From the NCBI GenBank assembly GCA_963693285.1, contig OY848922.1:7490923-7554922 (forward strand): a stretch of DNA of 64,000 bases. The letters run 5' to 3'. This DNA is from Xestospongia muta. Its lineage: Eukaryota; Porifera; Demospongiae; Haplosclerida; Petrosiidae. Position 1 is the first letter of the stretch, and every line of letters starts with the position of its first letter. The notes beneath the pieces were generated by a model. That model was not told the origin of the DNA. It ran no database searches and saw nothing but the letters and a program-made list of their open reading frames with translations. The position numbers were made by a program, and so were the translations under genes. This document shows positions 1 through 13,290 of this stretch, in pieces.

Positions 1-387
1 GAGAGATAGTGCTCTTTTATATACAATGTCACATCTGCAAAACATATATGGTTTCATATTCTATATGATGACATATAGTCAAAGATGTTGTTATCATATA
101 CTGGCTGTCTATAATGGGATGCAACCTACATAAAATGCATTTTCATTGTTGATACTTAACAATATGTAAGGCTTTAATTAGTAAAATTAATCATAAGTTA
201 TCGTCTCCTCATCTCACTGTATGTCTTCAATTAATTTCATTATCACGTTCGTAGTTAAACAGTGAAAGTAGAAAAGCCATAATATAGGAAACCATATTGA
301 ACGTATTGTCAACACCCTGTTGCATAAATAGTTATATAGCATTTCAGAAAACATCTTTAGTATTACATTATGAAGTAAATATACAAT

Positions 388-745
388 TTGCAAATATACC
401 AACATAGTCAACTATAATGTTTACTTGTACACGACTACTGACTAGTTACAAATGTTTTGTTGATATAGTATTGATGAATTGCTTGTGGCTTCAATAATTG
501 GGTTATGAACTAAAAAGATATTACTTTTAGGTTTCTTAATAGAATTTAGGTATTACGTTACACTAGTTTGAATTTGTGGATAACACAATATTGTATCATA
601 CATTTTATTAAATGACACTATGGCAACCAAGACTTGATTTAAATGATAATGCTTATTAAAGTGTCAAATGTATATATGATCATGATTAAACCAAGATTTG
701 CTAGCTTCATTGATAACATTTAACTTTTGAAGAGTCTGTCAATAG
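388..745 (+). repeat. dispersed repeat R1, copy 1
   Basis: Non-coding repeat family found in about a dozen places here. Its landmarks in order are 'AGTCAACTATAATGTTTACT', 'TTCAATAATTGGGTTATGAA' and 'GACACTATGGCAACCAAGAC'. Other copies lie near 7.6-8.1, 11.7-12.1, 12.8-13.3, 15.8-16.2, 42.2-42.5, 46.5, 49.8, 50.7, 52.0, 54.3 and 63.2 kb. No reading frame is shared by the copies. Positions 1-387 and 746-1390 hold no recognisable gene. Confidence 0.7.
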
Positions 746-1389
746 AAGAAATTACAATAGTTATGTCAAATTGTTTTAATGAATTATAATTTCTTACAAT
801 TAAGAGCATACTACTAGTTGATTATTCAAACATTAACAACACAACATGTTCAGTTAATTTATTGGTTGCTTTAATAAAGAATAAAACAATATGAGTGGAC
901 ATAGATAGTTGCTATGTGGTCAAATAACAATTAATAGGACTCTAGCTGCCGGGCAAGCCATACATACAACAGTTTGGTAGTAACAATTGTTCTATAACTG
1001 TTTTAGAAGATGCTAATATCACAGTATAAGTATATAACTCTTATGCCCAACTATGTTTAGTAAAAGTAGATAATGGTAAGTTATAATGAAGTATAGTACA
1101 TATGATTTGTTGTGGTCAAACAACATCATAGTCATTGTTTACTTGATGGCTTCCGTGACCTTTACAATGATAGGTGTGGCTAAAGTTTGATTTGATAGCT
1201 AGCTTATTTTTTAACTACAGGAAACTGTAATTTAGTAATGAATTTGTTAATTAATACTTTTTCTCTATCGAACCTTCCTATCATAGTATATGTCAGAGCA
1301 CTCTCTCTCTATCTTTAGTAAACTTGACACAAGTTATATTATTACTATTATTATGTGATCTGATCTCCTGCCCTTACCTCTGATCTGTG

Positions 1390-1687
1390 TATTGTTACTA
1401 GTAGTAGTACTGCTAGTGGACCTCTTAAACATGTAAGTAGTATATTATTGATAGGATTTGATATGACTGTCTACACACTTAGGTTAATGTGAGTTCTACT
1501 TGTTGTTCTACTAATCTTTAATTTCAAGAAGATATTAGAGAAACCTCCACCACCTTCTAGTTCTAATGATGTAGAACTTCCTTCAATGCATCCAGGATCC
1601 CCTAGTGTTAAAAGTAGACGTACTTCGATATCAATATTGTTGGTGGAAATGAGACGAGAATCACTACTGCTTCATGACTGGTACTGA
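1390..1687 (+). pseudogene. fused fragments: RING-gene exon 1 and beta-helix gene 3' end
   Basis: Positions about 1395-1480 resemble the first coding exon and donor of the RING fragment at 22995-23070 (a run of Ser codons, 'CTTAAACATGTAAGTAGTAT'). From about 1524 the sequence matches the C-terminal cytoplasmic tail of the beta-helix gene that ends at 6227: a Lys-rich start, a Pro/Ser run, then a segment ending in 'MRRESLL'. The membrane part is missing, so this is a relic. Positions 1690-2220 are AT-rich with nothing recognised. Confidence 0.55.
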
Positions 1688-2220
1688 TTCGGACATAACA
1701 TCATTAATATTTGTAATATCTTAGTTTAATATAAATAATAAAAAATGTAATGTCTTTACAATTGATTTATTGATATGCTACAATAAATATTTATATTATA
1801 AATATTATATAATGTTATTGTTGTACCAAAAATTGTATTGTCCCAACAGATTTATTCAATTGCTACGATGTTCTATCTACTGTGTTATTGTTGGCTAGTA
1901 AACATATCAATTATAAAGTTGCATTTTCTATTATAAACAAACAGTTAATGTTTATTTACCTGTAGTAACAGATTACTTCACAACTACTAATAATCTTATG
2001 GTCACCTCTTATCCTATCAACATATGGTTTCTATGACAACTGTTTTATGATGATCAAAGTCAATTATATGGTGGGTGTGGTTTAGGAAAACACAAAACTG
2101 TGTAGTCAATGTTATTTCAATAGTGGTCTATTTTTGATATTATCAACTTTGACTGAACGTCTGTTTGGTTCTCATAAAGAGGCAACGAGATTTCCTAAAA
2201 GGTAAATTTTCACACAAATT

Positions 2221-5200
2221 ATGGCAACTCATAAATATTTCTTTGATATCAGGCAGGTTGCTGCATTTTTGAATACTGCCATCATGAGCTGGTGTCATAT
2301 CTATTATATAACATCAGTTATACTGTATATCTACAGTGGATATGTTACTGCTTCTGAGTATTATGTCTCTGCAGCTCCTAATGGAGAATCTTGCCCTTCT
2401 ACTGACCTACCTTGTCACGACCTTTCCTATTATATTACTGATTATGTGTCTTACTTCACTGATGATACCATCTTCTACTTCCTAAATGGAACTCATACTC
2501 TACAAAGTAAATTGGAGATTAGCAATGTAAGTAATATAACTCTACAGGGATTGGGTCATATAGAACAAGTTTTCACGAGTCAGTCATGCAATCCACTTCA
2601 ATCATAATGTGTAATGACAACAGAGAAAGTGGTATAGAATTTATTAATAGCAGAAGTATAGCAATGAAATCGATAACAGTAACAAACTGTGGGTTCAATG
2701 TTTATATCAGTGACCAAGTACACCTTAATGAAACCAATGTTGGCTTACTCTTAGTTGATATCGTTGAGGTCACATTGGAATGGGTATCAGTCCAGAATAT
2801 TTTGGGTTTTGGACTCTGTCTAGTTAATGTTTATGATGTGTTAATTGCTAATTCTTCATTTGCTCGTAATGGAGCTCCCAACACTTTTATAAGCAATGCT
2901 TTAATATTTTATAATGATCAATATGAAGCATTCTTCAGAGCTAATATTGTAAAATCAAATTTTACATTGGGTTTAGGATATGGCATGGTTTTGTGGTATG
3001 ATAATGACAATGAAGCTGAGGTAATCATTGAAAATAGTAAATTTTCACACAATAATGGAGGAGGAGTTTTTATTCAGGTGTATGAACAAGGTGGTAGTAT
3101 TGAGTTTCGTAACTGCACTATATGCAACAATATAGCTCAGAATGATGGAGGAGGTGTGTCTATAAGTTCATACAGGAATAGTAGTATTGAATTTGGTAAT
3201 TGCATTATATACAATAATACTGCTCAAAGATACGGGGGAGGAGTGTACATTTATTCGGTAGCTGGTAGAATTGACTTTAGTAATTGTGCTTTATATAACA
3301 ATATTGCTCAGTCGTTTGGAGGAGGAGTTAAGTTTTTTTCATTTGATGGTAGTAGTATTGAGCTTCATAACTGCACTATATACAACAATAATGCTGAGCT
3401 TTATGGAGGAGGAGTGGATATTGATTCATATGGTGGTATTTGTACATTTGGTAACTGCACAATATACAATAATATAGCTCAGCAATATGCAGGAGGAGGT
3501 ATAGGAGCACACATTGCATCATATGAGAATAGAAGTATTATAACATTTAGTAACTGCACTATATACAACAATTCCGCCCAACAATATGGAGGAGGAGTGG
3601 GGTTTAGTTCAAGTGGAGATGGCAGTTTTAAGTTTTATAATTGCTCTATATACGAAAATACTGGAAAATTATATGGAGGAGGAGTGCTCATTGGTTCATA
3701 TGGAAATGGAAGTTTTGAGTTTACTAATTGTACTATATACAACAATACTGCATACCTTGGATCAGGTTTATTTCTCCATGCTTCTCGAGTTAACATTACT
3801 TCAAAAGCTAGCATTATTTTTAAAAATATTTTAATTCATTTCAATAAAGTAAGCAAGACACTTGATATATATCAATCTGCTGTGGGTTTAGTCAACATTG
3901 AAAATGTTATTTTTGACCAAATCAAAGTTAGTAATCATAACACAACAGGTTTAGTGGGTTTCAATAGTTTAATAACTTTTAATGGAAATAGCACATTAGT
4001 AAACAACTCAGGCATTTATGGTGGAGGTATTGCTTTATATGAATCCTCCCAATTATTAATAAAACAAAATACAAATATATCATTTGTCAATAATTATGCT
4101 AGTGAATCTGGTGGAGGAATCTATGTAACACAACTTTTGTATGTAAACATTAGCACTGAATGTTTCATTTCTTATAATTCTTCTGATAATTCTAATGCTA
4201 TGTTATATTTTGTCAACAATACGGCTGAGAGATCTGGTGATGTCTTGTATGGAGGTGATCTTAATACTTTATGGTGTTCTAACAATTTTGATCTCCTATT
4301 TCATTACCCTCAACAGACAGGTCTCTCAGTAGTGTCATCAGATCCTATTCAAGTGTGTTTTTGTGAATCTAAATTGCCTAATTGCTCTGTTAAAAACATT
4401 TCTATAACTGCAATGCCTGGGATTGATGTCACTATATCATTAGCAACTATTGGCTCAAGGAATGGTTTAACAAATGGTATGATAAAATTGACAGATAGTT
4501 CATCCAATGAGTATATAGCTGTCTACAATATAATATCCGCAAATTGTACTAATGTTGACTACAAGTTGAAAGCAAACACTTCTACAATGAACACAACACT
4601 AATTTTTGTAAGACTGGAAAGGTCAATTAGTGACTATTTACAAGACCCTTATGCTAAAATCATCCAAGTTACCATTGAGTCTTGTCCGATTGGGTTTCCA
4701 TTAGTCAATGACTCATGCATTTGTAGATCTGAATTAAATACATCTTCAATAACTTGTGATATTAACACTCAAATTATAACTAGAGATGGTGATATGTGGA
4801 TTGGTTATCATAATGACTCAGACTGTCTTATTGTTCATCCTCACTGCCCCTTTGATTACTGTAATGATGGAACAGTTCATTTTAAAATCACCTCTTCTTA
4901 TCCACAGTGTCTCCACAATCGATCTGGATTACTCTGTGGACAATGTAGTGAAAGACTCAGTCTCATGTTAGGTTCCAATCAATGTGGACAATGTACTAAT
5001 GACTACATACTTCTTATCATTCCATTTGCTTTAACTGGTATAGCACTGGTAGCTTTCATCATTGCTTTAAACTTAACAGTGTCTGTGGGTACAATCAATG
5101 GACTTATATTCTATGCTAATATTGTCAAAATATATGACTCCATCTTCTTTCCTGAAGGTCCTATACCCTTTCTTAGTCAGTTGATTTCCTGGATCAATCT

Positions 5201-6227
5201 AGATCTGGGTATTGAGACTTGTTTCTTTGATGGCATGGGTTCTTGCAGTAAGGCATGGCTACAGTTTATCTTTCCAGCGTATATTTGGTTTATTCTTTTA
5301 CTTATTATAATATTATCATGATATTCTAGCAAAGTTGTTCGACTTGTTGGAAGACAAGCAATTCCAGTATTAGCTATTATGATCCTTCTTTCTTATACCA
5401 AACTGATACGTACTGTCTTCCAAGTCCTTCATTACACTAATATACAATGTAGTGGTAAGAATAATGTCACATTTCAGAGATGGTATATTGATGCTAATGT
5501 CCAATATGTAAGTGGTTGTCATATACCATTGTTCCTGTTCTCACTGGCTGTACTAATTTTACTTATTGTACCATACACCTTCTACCTTCTTACTATACCA
5601 TTATTTGAAGGACCTCTATCAAAATATATGAACTACTGTCAAAATTTGTCAACATATATGAAACCTTTCTTTGATGCATATGGAGGTCCTTATAAGGACA
5701 AGTGTCGTTTTTGGACTGGATTTTTACTCCTAGTTCGTGTTATCTTAGCACTAGTTGTGTCTCTAGATACTGAGACTACTGTAAGCTTGGATGTATTAAC
5801 ATCTTTTTTAGTTGTTATTACATTCATGTATCTCCTTTTGAAAGGAATATATCGCCATTTTTCTCTGGTTTGCCTTGAAGAATTTTTCATTCTTAACCTT
5901 GTATTGATGGCTCATATGAACCTACCAACATCTGAAAAACTGAAGCAAGAAATATCAAGTATTAATATTGTGTTAATATCAGTATCATTTTTAGTATTCT
6001 GTGGTATTATATTTTATCATGTCTGGGATCGTCTGTTAAAGTCTCATACACAACTACCAATTGAAAAAGTCAAGAAGATATTCAAGAAATCTCCGCCACT
6101 TTCTAGTTCTAATGATACGGAACTGCCTTCAATGCGTCAAGGATCCCCTAGTATTGAAATCAAACCTACTTCGACATCAATATTGTCAGTAGAAATGAGA
6201 CGAGAATCGCTACTGTTTGATAACTAG
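2221..6227 (+). pseudogene. right-handed beta-helix repeat, multi-pass membrane protein (two lesions)
   Basis: Large surface protein of about 1,330 residues. A hydrophobic N-terminal segment (about residues 20-45) is followed by 'YYVSAAPNGESCP' and then a long beta-helix ladder in which 'NCTIYNN-A---GGGV' recurs every ~25-30 residues (3050-3780), the pattern of Pmp-type parallel beta-helix repeats. A Cys-rich stretch (4690-4995) leads into about seven or eight membrane spans (5008-6030) and a Ser/Pro-rich cytoplasmic tail. Two lesions are visible. The reading frame changes by one base near 2568-2572, between 'GLGHIEQ' and 'FHESVMQS'. An in-frame TGA stands at 5319-5321 between two membrane spans, with coding sense continuing in the same frame to 6227. 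Such lineage-expanded proteins look receptor- or adhesin-like, but function is unknown. The lesions could also be assembly errors or polymorphisms. Confidence 0.75.
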
Positions 6228-6694
6228 TACTGATTCATATTTGTAGTGGCTTATATTAATAGTTTAGTAGGAATAATAAGACAATGTACTGTCTTTACAA
6301 ATAATTGTAGTACAACATTGTTTTACTTACTGTGCTATCATAGGCTAGTGAGTATTAATTATAAAGTTTTTTTTTCTATTATAACAAACAGTTAATGTTT
6401 ACATACATTTAGTGAGTTTACTTAATTTGCATTTACAAATATCAGACAAGTCATTTCCACAGTCAATAAAATGGTTCATAGCACAAGTAGTTAGTAGTGG
6501 GTGTACATGTACAGACTATATGATTATAATAAAAGTAGTTATAAAGTTTTTCTTCACTAGTAAATACAGGAGTGGCTGGTATATACTAGATCTTAAGTAA
6601 GTGTCTATTATTTTATTTACAGTATTCTCGATACAGTAAAGAATAATATTTTCTGTGCATTATATATAGGCTTAACACTCAACCCAAATAACAT

Positions 6695-6737
<43 letters not shown>

Positions 6738-7600
6738 GTTGGTCATATATATTAGTATAAATTAATATCTATAATGTCCATATCTTTTATGTCAGCAACA
6801 GAAGATTATCAGAATAATAGTATAATTTCACAGCAAATTGTTAATTGTTGTAACAATTAGAATAAAACCAAAAGAACGCTTTTATTCCTTCAATAAATGT
6901 TACATGACAGATGGAGTCACATGATCCAAACCAAAAAAGCATAAAAGTGTAGAGAACCTGATTAATGAGTTACACTAATGTTGATTGGTAGTGAATTCCC
7001 CTCCTTGTATATACACTAATACTTTAAAATGCACCATCTAAAAGAAAATAATAAAAGATTTAATAATCATTGCAACAACAATTCATATCAAATGGAGTAC
7101 AGAAGCTTTTGTCCATCAAAAGTATAAAAAAAGAAAATTAGAATGACAACCTTCATTTTATTGCTAAGTATTTTCAATTGTTAATAATATACAATTATGT
7201 ATATTAAGAAGACTGACTTGTGATAGAGAGATAGTGCTCTTTTATATACAATCTACAAACATATATGGTTTCATATGCTATTCAATCACTTAGTTTGTTA
7301 ATACATGCTGGCTGTCTATACTGGTATAACACCACTATATAGTGTATAGATGCAAATTGTTATATTCCAATTGTTAATATAATTATGCTTTTCTACTTTT
7401 ATTGTTGACATTAATTAAGCTAAATATATGATATCGTACTTAAAAAATTCACTAGAAATTACTGTTTCCTTCTTTGACTGTCTACATGTAAACATGAACT
7501 GTAAGAAATATATGTCTTCAGTTAACTTTTAAAGAATTTGTCAAAAGAATAAATATCATTAATTATATTAAAATTTATTAACATTAAAGAATTTTAATCC
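6228..7600. other. non-coding, AT-rich stretch
   Basis: No gene is supported. It contains an (AT)n microsatellite at about 6697-6736. The segment at 7222-7270 repeats the first 60 bases of the window ('GAGAGATAGTGCTCTTTTAT'), which points to a duplicated flank of the beta-helix gene. Confidence 0.5.
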
Positions 7601-7604
7601 AGCC

Positions 7605-8130
7605 AATACCAATGTCTTCTATTGACACATTTTTTAAAAGTTATATGTCATCAATGAAGTTATTATTCAAAGATAATGATATACATCTTTGATATTTTTA
7701 AAAGCATTGTGTCATTTAAATCATGTTTTGGTAACCATAGAGTCATCAATACAATATATGGTGTAATATTGTGTTTTCCACTAATCAAAGCTAGTGTAAC
7801 TCAATAACTAAATTAATTAAGAAACCTAAAGTAATATGTTTGTAGTTCATGACCCAATAATTGAAGACATGAGCAATAGATGGATACTATATATATATAT
7901 ATAAATATTAGCAACTAGCCAGTAGTCACGTACAAGTGAACACTATCACTGACTATATTGACATGTTCTGCAAGTTGTATATTTATGTCATAACTTAAGT
8001 TAAATTGCCAAAGAGGTTTTGTGAAATGCAATCATGCAATATGTTGAAATAACACATAAATTTTGATAGTACATGGATAATGGTTTCCTACTTTCACTGT
8101 TTAACTATGAAAATTATAATAAATTAAATT
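7605..8130 (-). repeat. dispersed repeat R1, copy 2 (inverted)
   Basis: Carries the reverse complement of the R1 landmarks, including 'TGGTAACCATAGAGTCATCA' and 'GACCCAATAATTGAAGACAT'. It differs from other copies by small gaps. Confidence 0.65.
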
Positions 8131-8238
8131 AGTCAGTGTCATGGCTGCATCATTGATAGTCAGAGTAAGAAATGGTAGAATTTTGCTTATTTACATATTT
8201 TTTAAAATTAATGTCAACAATAAAAGTAGGAAATCATT

Positions 8239-8469
8239 GAGATTGAACTACTTGCTTTTAATGATGAAGATGTACAAAGGTTATGGGGAAGCTGTTGTAT
8301 TGATATGCCAACAGATGAAAGTAATGAAGTGCTGTAACAAATCATTTGTAAGTGGTTGATATTAAGAGGTCATTCTTTGATTAGTAAATACATGAAAGAT
8401 TACAAGAAGATAACAAAACAAGGAACCAAAAAGAAAAAAGGACTTCGTCCACAACTAAAACTAAATTAA
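8239..8469 (+). pseudogene. coding exon relic of an unknown protein, one in-frame stop
   Basis: A 77-codon frame opens with 'EIELLAFNDEDVQRLWG', continues through 'CCIDMPTDESNEVL', and after a TAA at 8335-8337 resumes in the same frame as 'QIICKWLILRGHSLISKYMK' to a Lys-rich basic C-terminus and a natural stop at 8467-8469. The composition on both sides of the stop is clearly protein-like. I do not recognise the family. The basic tail suggests a nuclear or DNA-binding protein, possibly from a mobile element. It faces the minus-strand exon at 8514-8732 tail to tail, 44 bp away. Confidence 0.45.
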
Positions 8470-8513
8470 AACAGTTTATTTTTTATTGTAAATCATAATT
8501 GAGACAATGTCTT

Positions 8514-9405
8514 TTAATTGATTGCTTTTTTCTTAAAATTATAATTGCTTGTGAATAGTTTCTGAGAGAGACATTTACTTAATACTAATACATTTGTTAT
8601 AACAAATGGCTCAATATCAGGGAGGGTATCTCTCTGTACTACTGTGAATAAAGATATATCTTCCTCATTCTGTAAGATTAGCCACTCTTGAGAAAGTGAC
8701 TTTACTTCCTCTGCTATAGCTTGAAATGGTTCCTGAATTGAAACATGAAAAAATTATCACAGCAACACAAACATGTAACATACAGTGACAAGAAAATTGT
8801 CAGCCATTGATATTGTGCACAACTATCTTTTAAGAACATGTCCTATGTGCTTTTTTCTCCTCAGTCTCTTAGGTTTCAAAAAGTAAAAGTTATGTGATGT
8901 CACACTCCTTTATCTTCAATAAATGATGACTTTTTGGGAATAGATTTCTTGCTTATTTGAAATACCTACAACCAATTTTTTGGTCTAATGTACACTATTA
9001 CACATTGACAATACACTGCCAATCTTAAAAATTTCAAGAAAAGTATACTTCTGGCAATAAATTGGCCATAAAATTGGCACTCAAGTTTTATTAAATATCA
9101 TATGTCTCTGCTATATTTTCATTTACTACAATAAAACCAAAACTAATGCATGGAGGTGATTGTGAACTTTCTCTCAATATAAGTTTTGCCATGATCTACC
9201 ATGCAGTGGTTGAGAAAAATTGGCCAAGCCGTTACTTTTAACCAATATTTTATATTAAAACATTTCCGTGAGAAAACTTAAGCTTAAAAATATTTTTGAA
9301 TTATTTTCTAAACCTTAATCTATATGTCATATCCTAAATACTAGAAAGCTTCTACAATATTCAAGAATTACTAAAGTAAGACCATTTACTTACCACACTG
9401 CCCAT
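8514..9405 (-). CDS. unknown spliced gene, last exon 8514-8732
   Basis: The last exon (8732 down to 8514) follows a good acceptor ('CAATTCAG') and encodes 72 residues: 'EPFQAIAEEVKSLSQEWLIL', an acidic step, 'DTLPDIEPFVITNVLVL', then a basic end and TAA. A possible first exon is ATG at 9405-9403 encoding MGSV and ending at 9394 on a GTAAGT donor. Both are phase 0, so they could join directly across a ~660-bp intron or through unseen exons. The family is not recognised. The exon reads cleanly with no stops, but the whole-gene model is inference. Confidence 0.4.
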
Positions 9406-9562
9406 CTTTACCCGTAATACGCACAGAGACAAACGGAAATGATGTTATACATACACTTTATATTAGTATCAAGTCGAGTTTCACATTTTTATCATATATA
9501 TAGATAATCGATCGATCGATCGATATATATATATATATATATATATTTCCATTTACTACAAT

Positions 9563-10240
<678 letters not shown>

Positions 10241-10432
10241 ATTTGGTGTAACTATATGCATATTCATTACAATCATCACTGTTTTATTGTATTGTAATTT
10301 AAAATCAATATCAATGTTAAACAATGACTTAATAAAATCTTTTATCACAAAAAAGAAAACGAAATTTTTATCAATAACTAAAAGTAGTCCTAAGATTATC
10401 TCATTCTTGAAAATTAAGTGTGAGTTCAGAGG

Positions 10433-11063
10433 TTGATCGCTTAGTTCACACAGCACAAGTAATAACTCTCCTAGCAACGTAAAGACAACATTTTTTTTCA
10501 CAAGCAAATCCACATACATTAGTATTACAATAAATTCAATTGTTTTTTTCTCTCTTTTTTATTGTCTAGCATTCTCTTGAGTGTTGAAGAAAAGGGAAGA
10601 CTGGCTGTTGTAACTGAACAGAGCACCATTTGTAATTTTTGCACTTCCAACTATAATATAAGGATCATTATCGATGCATTCATATTGCTTGTTACTATAG
10701 TGGCTATTGTTTTCTGTCATCAAGTATTCATAATACATTTGAGTCCAGACTTAGGACAAGATGTTTTAGCTGGTATCACAAGTTTACTAGATTTTCTAGG
10801 AACGTGGCAAACTGCACAAGGAACATTGTAGTCATGTGTAGTTTTTCCAAATATCCTGTTGTTAGTATCGTATTCAGCTCCATACATGAGAGACTGATGA
10901 CCAGGAGCAGTAGAACTTAAATAATGAGGATCCTTTGGTAGACAAAGATAATTGACTCCATTTCCCTTTTGATTGTACCCACCACTACCAGCATAACCTT
11001 AATAAAGAAGCTCAGTTCCATGTCGACAACTCTTCTTGCCCCATCTTGTATAAGTAACACAGA
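10433..11063 (-). pseudogene. C4-type gene relic A, 5'-truncated
   Basis: Reverse-strand homology to the last exon of the C4-type genes runs from the region of 'YTRWGK' (near 11060) to the C-terminus near 10433. It is interrupted by stops and small indels ('AACCTTAATAAAG' replaces the usual coding near 11000). Its 5' end is joined abruptly at about 11063 to the 3' end of relic B, as expected from unequal recombination between neighbouring copies. Confidence 0.75.
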
Positions 11064-11700
11064 ATATTGGTATAATGTCAGGATAATTATCAATGCATTT
11101 GTATTGCTTGTTGCTGTAGTGGTTATGGTTTTACTCTCGAGTCCATGACTTAGGACAAGATACTTTAGTTGGTATCACAATTTTATCGGATTTCCTAGAA
11201 ACATGGCAAACTGCACAAAAAACATTGTAGTCATGTGTAGTTTTACCGAATATCCTGTTGTTAGACTCGTATTCAGCTTCATATAAGTAAGACTGCCAAG
11301 TGGGAACAGTAGTATTAAAATACTGAGGATCTTTTGGTAGGCAGAGATAGTTTGCTCTATTTCCTTTTTGATTATACCAACCACCACCAGCACAACCTTT
11401 TGTAAATATGCTCAGTTCCATGTCAATAAGTCTTCTTGCCCCATCTTGTATAAGTAACACCACCACCAGTACCATCAGGAGAGATTATGAGCATAATATC
11501 TTTTTCAGGTATGAGTTTGATGCAAACTTCTTGCTCATTAGCAGTTTCATCATTTTATTCTTTTTCTACAAAGGAAAGCTATCATGTTAAATTTTTCATA
11601 TTGTTATATAAACATACCATCATCAGTATTCAGAGACCTTATTTTATAAAGCAACCTACTCTCATGATGAGTACATATGACATCATTATAGCACATACAT
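11064..11700 (-). pseudogene. C4-type gene relic B, internally deleted
   Basis: The last exon begins at 11565 after the acceptor 'CCTTTGTAG'. It carries a one-base shift before 'AGGGWYNQKGN', a stop in the early part and a deletion after 'SCPKSWTRE' (11131). Upstream, the end of exon 3 (near 11613-11625) is fused directly to the TATA/promoter block ('TTTTATAAAGCAACC', 11642-11656), so exons 1 and 2 are gone. The dyad promoter element is still recognisable at 11660-11700. Confidence 0.75.
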
Positions 11701-12145
11701 TCAAACATAATCACATTATATTTGACACTTTAAGAAGCATTGTGTCATTTAAATCAAGTCTTGGTTACCGTAGTGTCATTTGTATTATCAATACAATGTG
11801 TGATACAATATTGTGTTACTCACAAATCATAACTGATGTAACTCAATAACTAAATTCAATTAAGAAACGTAAAAGTAATATCTTTGTAGTTTATGATCAT
11901 ATTATTGAAGCCATGAGCAATAAATGGATACTATTTCAATAAAACATTTGTAACCAGCTAGTTTTCACGTACAAGTAAACATTATAACTGACTATATTGA
12001 CATGTTCTGAAATTGTATATTTACTTCGTAACTTAAGTAAAATTACTAAAGTGGTTTTGTCATATACAATCCAACTATTCATGCAACAGAGTGAAATAAC
12101 TCACTAATTTTGATAGTACATGGATTATAATTTCCTACTTTCACA
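11700..12145 (-). repeat. dispersed repeat R1, copy 3 (inverted)
   Basis: Inverted R1 copy with 'TGGTTACCGTAGTGTCATTT' and 'ATTGAAGCCATGAGCAATAA'. It is followed (12120-12480) by the sequence that forms the ~615-bp tandem array at 16.2-17.8 kb. Confidence 0.65.
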
Positions 12146-12479
12146 GTTTAACTATGAAAGTTATAATAAATTAAATTAGGTAGTGTCCTGGCTACATGTA
12201 GACATTTAAAGTAGGAAATGGTAACTTAAATGAACTTTGGTAATTAAGATCTTACATATTTTCTTAATTAAAATAACAAATTTTCTTAATTAGTGTCAAC
12301 AATAAGGAGGAAATCATAATTACATTTACTAGTGACATGTATGTATAGACTTGTAACATACTAAAACTAGTTATATACAAGTGTTTACTAAAGACACAAT
12401 CAGATGTAATATATTTAATGTATTAACATATAACTATCTAGTATATAGCAATAACAATCCATTTTTGAGAATATTAATA

Positions 12480-12795
12480 TAAATTTTGAGAAAATGACAT
12501 TTTTGATCTGGTAGAGTCATAGCCACAAAAAGAGACCTTTCTATTGATACTCATATTGCTATATTCATTTTGTGGCAAAACTGAAGGACTACGTAAAGAT
12601 AATGTGTAAAACAATTAACAGGAAGTAATTAAATGACGTCACTGTTGCCATGGCAACATCTTGTTTTTGTAGATATTACTGATGGTGATGTTGATGCTAA
12701 GTACCAAATGGTTATGATCACTCCAGGCAAAGTTACAAACTAAAAACTCAATTGCAAATTTTGGGTAATTCATGCGTGGGTGGACTATATTAGCA
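12480..12795 (-). repeat. X-box/CRE dispersed repeat, copy 1
   Basis: Copy of a repeat that follows R1 in several places. It holds TGACGTCA (12634-12641), a perfect cAMP-response element, two bases from GTTGCCATGGCAAC (12644-12657), a perfect palindromic RFX X-box. Related copies have cores at 17975, 28159, 46757, 50000, 51265 and 54872. Confidence 0.8.
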
Positions 12796-13290
12796 GATTT
12801 TTTAAAGTTAAATGTTATCAGTAAATGGAGCAAACCATGATTCAAACATGATCTTATATATGTTTGACAATTTAAAAAGTATTATGTGATTTAAATCAAG
12901 TCTTGATTGGTTACCATAGTGTCATCAATACAATGTGCAGTACAATATTGTGTTATCCACAAAGCATAACTAACGTAACTCAAACGTAACCAATTAACAA
13001 ACTTAAAAGTAATATCTTTGTAGTTTATAACCCAATAATTGAAGCCATAGAAGCAATAGATGTATACTATTTCAACAAAACATTTGTAACTAGCCAATAG
13101 TCACATACATGCAAGTAAACACTATAACTGGCTATAATTGGTATGTTCTGCAAATTGTATATTTATCCCATAGCTTAAGTAAAATTACTAAAGTGGTTTT
13201 GTCAAATTCAATCATGCAACAGGTTGAAGTAATGCACTAATTTTGACACTACATGTGTTATATTTTGCCTGCATTCACTGTTTAAACTAT
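12796..13290 (-). repeat. dispersed repeat R1, copy 4 (inverted)
   Basis: Inverted R1 copy contiguous with the X-box repeat. The pair R1 + X-box recurs at 46.5, 50.7 and 54.3 kb. The sequence 13290-13990 is shared with 53.9-54.3 kb and 63.7-64.0 kb and holds no gene. Confidence 0.65.

Noticed and set aside
2527..2535. GTAAGTAAT as a splice donor that would remove the frameshift in the beta-helix gene
   Set aside because: The sequence after it ('SNITLQGLGHIEQ') reads as normal protein of this family up to the shift, and no matching acceptor restores the frame nearby.
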